Source: Occallatibacter sp. (GTDB lineage: Bacteria; Acidobacteriota; Terriglobia; Terriglobales; Acidobacteriaceae). From it: a stretch of DNA of 33,551 nucleotides. Location of the stretch: NCBI GenBank assembly GCA_017883405.1, contig JADGNO010000089.1, positions 1 to 33,551 of the forward strand. Direction: 5' to 3'. The notes under the pieces were generated by a model. It did no database searches and was not told the DNA's origin. It saw only the letters and a list, made by a program, of their open reading frames with translations. Position 1 is the stretch's first letter. Each line of letters starts with the position of its first letter. Below are positions 32,748 through 33,551 of this stretch, piece by piece. Both the position numbers and the translations under genes were made by a program.

Positions 32748-32804
32748 TTTTGATTCTATGAAGACAGCGATCTCCACGGCAGTCGAATCTGCGCGCGCTT
32801 CAGC

Positions 32805-32810
32805 GATACT
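32805..32810 (+). promoter_or_regulatory. Candidate -10 element of the terminal glycosyltransferase
   Basis: GATACT ends 6 nt before the ATG at 32817, the same spacing as at queF. No ribosome binding site is present. The match to the consensus is modest and the -35 is unclear. Confidence 0.3.
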
Positions 32811-32816
32811 GGCACT

Positions 32817-33551
32817 ATGATCACAGTCAACGCGGCCATAGAGATCATCACCGCTCTAAGTTGGCTGCTTGCCGTGGTGTGGCTTGTGCACGCCATCACG
32901 GTGGTGAAGGGGATGGCCACGCTGCCCGATGTGTCCTCAAGCGAGGAGCCAAAATCGTTCACAACGGACGAAGATCAAATCACGGTTATCGTTCCAGCGC
33001 GAGATGAAGAAGCTGCAATAGGGGCCACGCTGCGCTCGCTGCTTGCTTCCAAGGGAGTGCGCCTGCAGATCATTGCGGTGAATGATCGCTCGACGGACCG
33101 AACCGGTGTGCGCATGGAGGATATGGCAGCGGAGACAGCGGCCAATGGAGGACGCCATACACTGCAGGTTCTGCATGTGGACGCGTTGCCAAGCGGCTGG
33201 CTGGGAAAGCCCCATGCCATGGCAATGGCTGCGAAACATGCCCGATCACCATGGCTGCTGTTCACCGATGGCGATGTGTTGTTCCAACAGCAGGCTCTTG
33301 AGATTGCGCTTCGCGCTGCTGAAGCGCAAAACGCAGACCACCTGGTGCTAACGCCCACGGTCATCATCACTACCGCGGCGGAGAGAGCCATGCTCGCAAC
33401 CATGAATGCACTGTCGCAATGGATGATCCGTCTATGGAAGGTTTCTGATCCGCGCGCGAAGGACTACATCGGCGTGGGCGCGTTCAATCTGATTCGGCGC
33501 GATGTTTATGAGAAGCTTGGCGGGTTTGAAGCGCTCAGGATGGAAGTGCTC
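32817..33551 (+). CDS. Family 2 glycosyltransferase, HpnB/CrtQ-like, N-terminal part
   Basis: The frame runs off the right edge, so only the first 245 residues are seen. One N-terminal membrane segment ('IITALSWLLAVVWLVHAITVV') precedes a GT2 domain: 'ITVIVPARDEEAAIGATLRS', 'IIAVNDRSTDRTG' (Asp90), 'SGWLGKPHAMAMAA' and the nucleotide-sugar DxD as Asp151-Gly-Asp153. 'GVGAFNLIRRDVYEKLGGFE' is near the edge. This layout is shared by hopene-associated HpnB and by carotenoid glycosyltransferases such as CrtQ, which add sugars to isoprenoid lipids. Given the hopanoid locus a hopanoid glycosyltransferase is likely, but the subfamily cannot be settled without the C-terminal half. Confidence 0.8.
   Translation, partial: MITVNAAIEIITALSWLLAVVWLVHAITVVKGMATLPDVSSSEEPKSFTTDEDQITVIVPARDEEAAIGATLRSLLASKGVRLQIIAVNDRSTDRTGVRMEDMAAETAANGGRHTLQVLHVDALPSGWLGKPHAMAMAAKHARSPWLLFTDGDVLFQQQALEIALRAAEAQNADHLVLTPTVIITTAAERAMLATMNALSQWMIRLWKVSDPRAKDYIGVGAFNLIRRDVYEKLGGFEALRMEVL

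Noticed and set aside
1-33551. CRISPR arrays, tRNA/rRNA genes, insertion sequences, phage or defence genes
   Set aside because: I looked for repeat-spacer patterns, tRNA-like folds, transposase motifs and defence domains on both strands and saw none.

Overview
The window looks like chromosomal DNA of an Acidobacteriota bacterium, probably class Terriglobia. I infer this from the moderately high GC content, the style of the hopanoid genes and the mix of sugar-catabolic genes. I could not run a search, so the taxon is an inference. No tRNA, rRNA, CRISPR array, transposase or phage gene is visible. Genes are tightly packed, many with 4-bp start/stop overlaps.

Left part (1-8.1 kb) is carbohydrate metabolism. 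The plus strand carries the end of a sugar-sensing protein, a fused rhamnulose-1-phosphate aldolase/dehydrogenase and rhamnulokinase, so L-rhamnose catabolism. Convergent to it, the minus strand carries an aldo/keto reductase, a GntP-type gluconate permease and a Tat-exported beta-propeller lactonase. DNA polymerase III alpha (dnaE, minus strand, 8.2-11.7 kb) and a small unknown protein separate this part from the next.

Middle part (12.1-27.0 kb) is a large hopanoid locus. ispH makes isoprenoid precursors. HpnC, HpnD and HpnE make squalene, and squalene-hopene cyclase (shc) folds it to hopene. HpnH attaches an adenosyl group and HpnG removes adenine. HpnA and two zinc-type alcohol dehydrogenases sit in the same run as HpnG and are candidates for later side-chain steps. 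On the opposite strand the radical SAM protein HpnJ is followed by two half-size DMT/EamA membrane proteins. A strong hairpin terminator at 16.89 kb splits the plus-strand genes into shc-hpnH-orf142 and hpnA-hpnG-adh1-adh2-hpnC-hpnD-hpnE. The second dehydrogenase carries six tandem 11-residue repeats at its N-terminus that form a textbook amphipathic helix. This is the most unusual feature of the window.

Right part (27.2-33.5 kb) holds a minus-strand HlyD-TPR-TolC export operon without its own inner-membrane pump. The plus strand then has queF (queuosine precursor synthesis), a Spinster-like MFS transporter and the start of an HpnB/CrtQ-like glycosyltransferase that runs off the window. Several genes (ispH, hpnJ, queF, the glycosyltransferase) have a -10-like hexamer ending 6-7 nt before the start codon and no Shine-Dalgarno, which suggests leaderless mRNAs.
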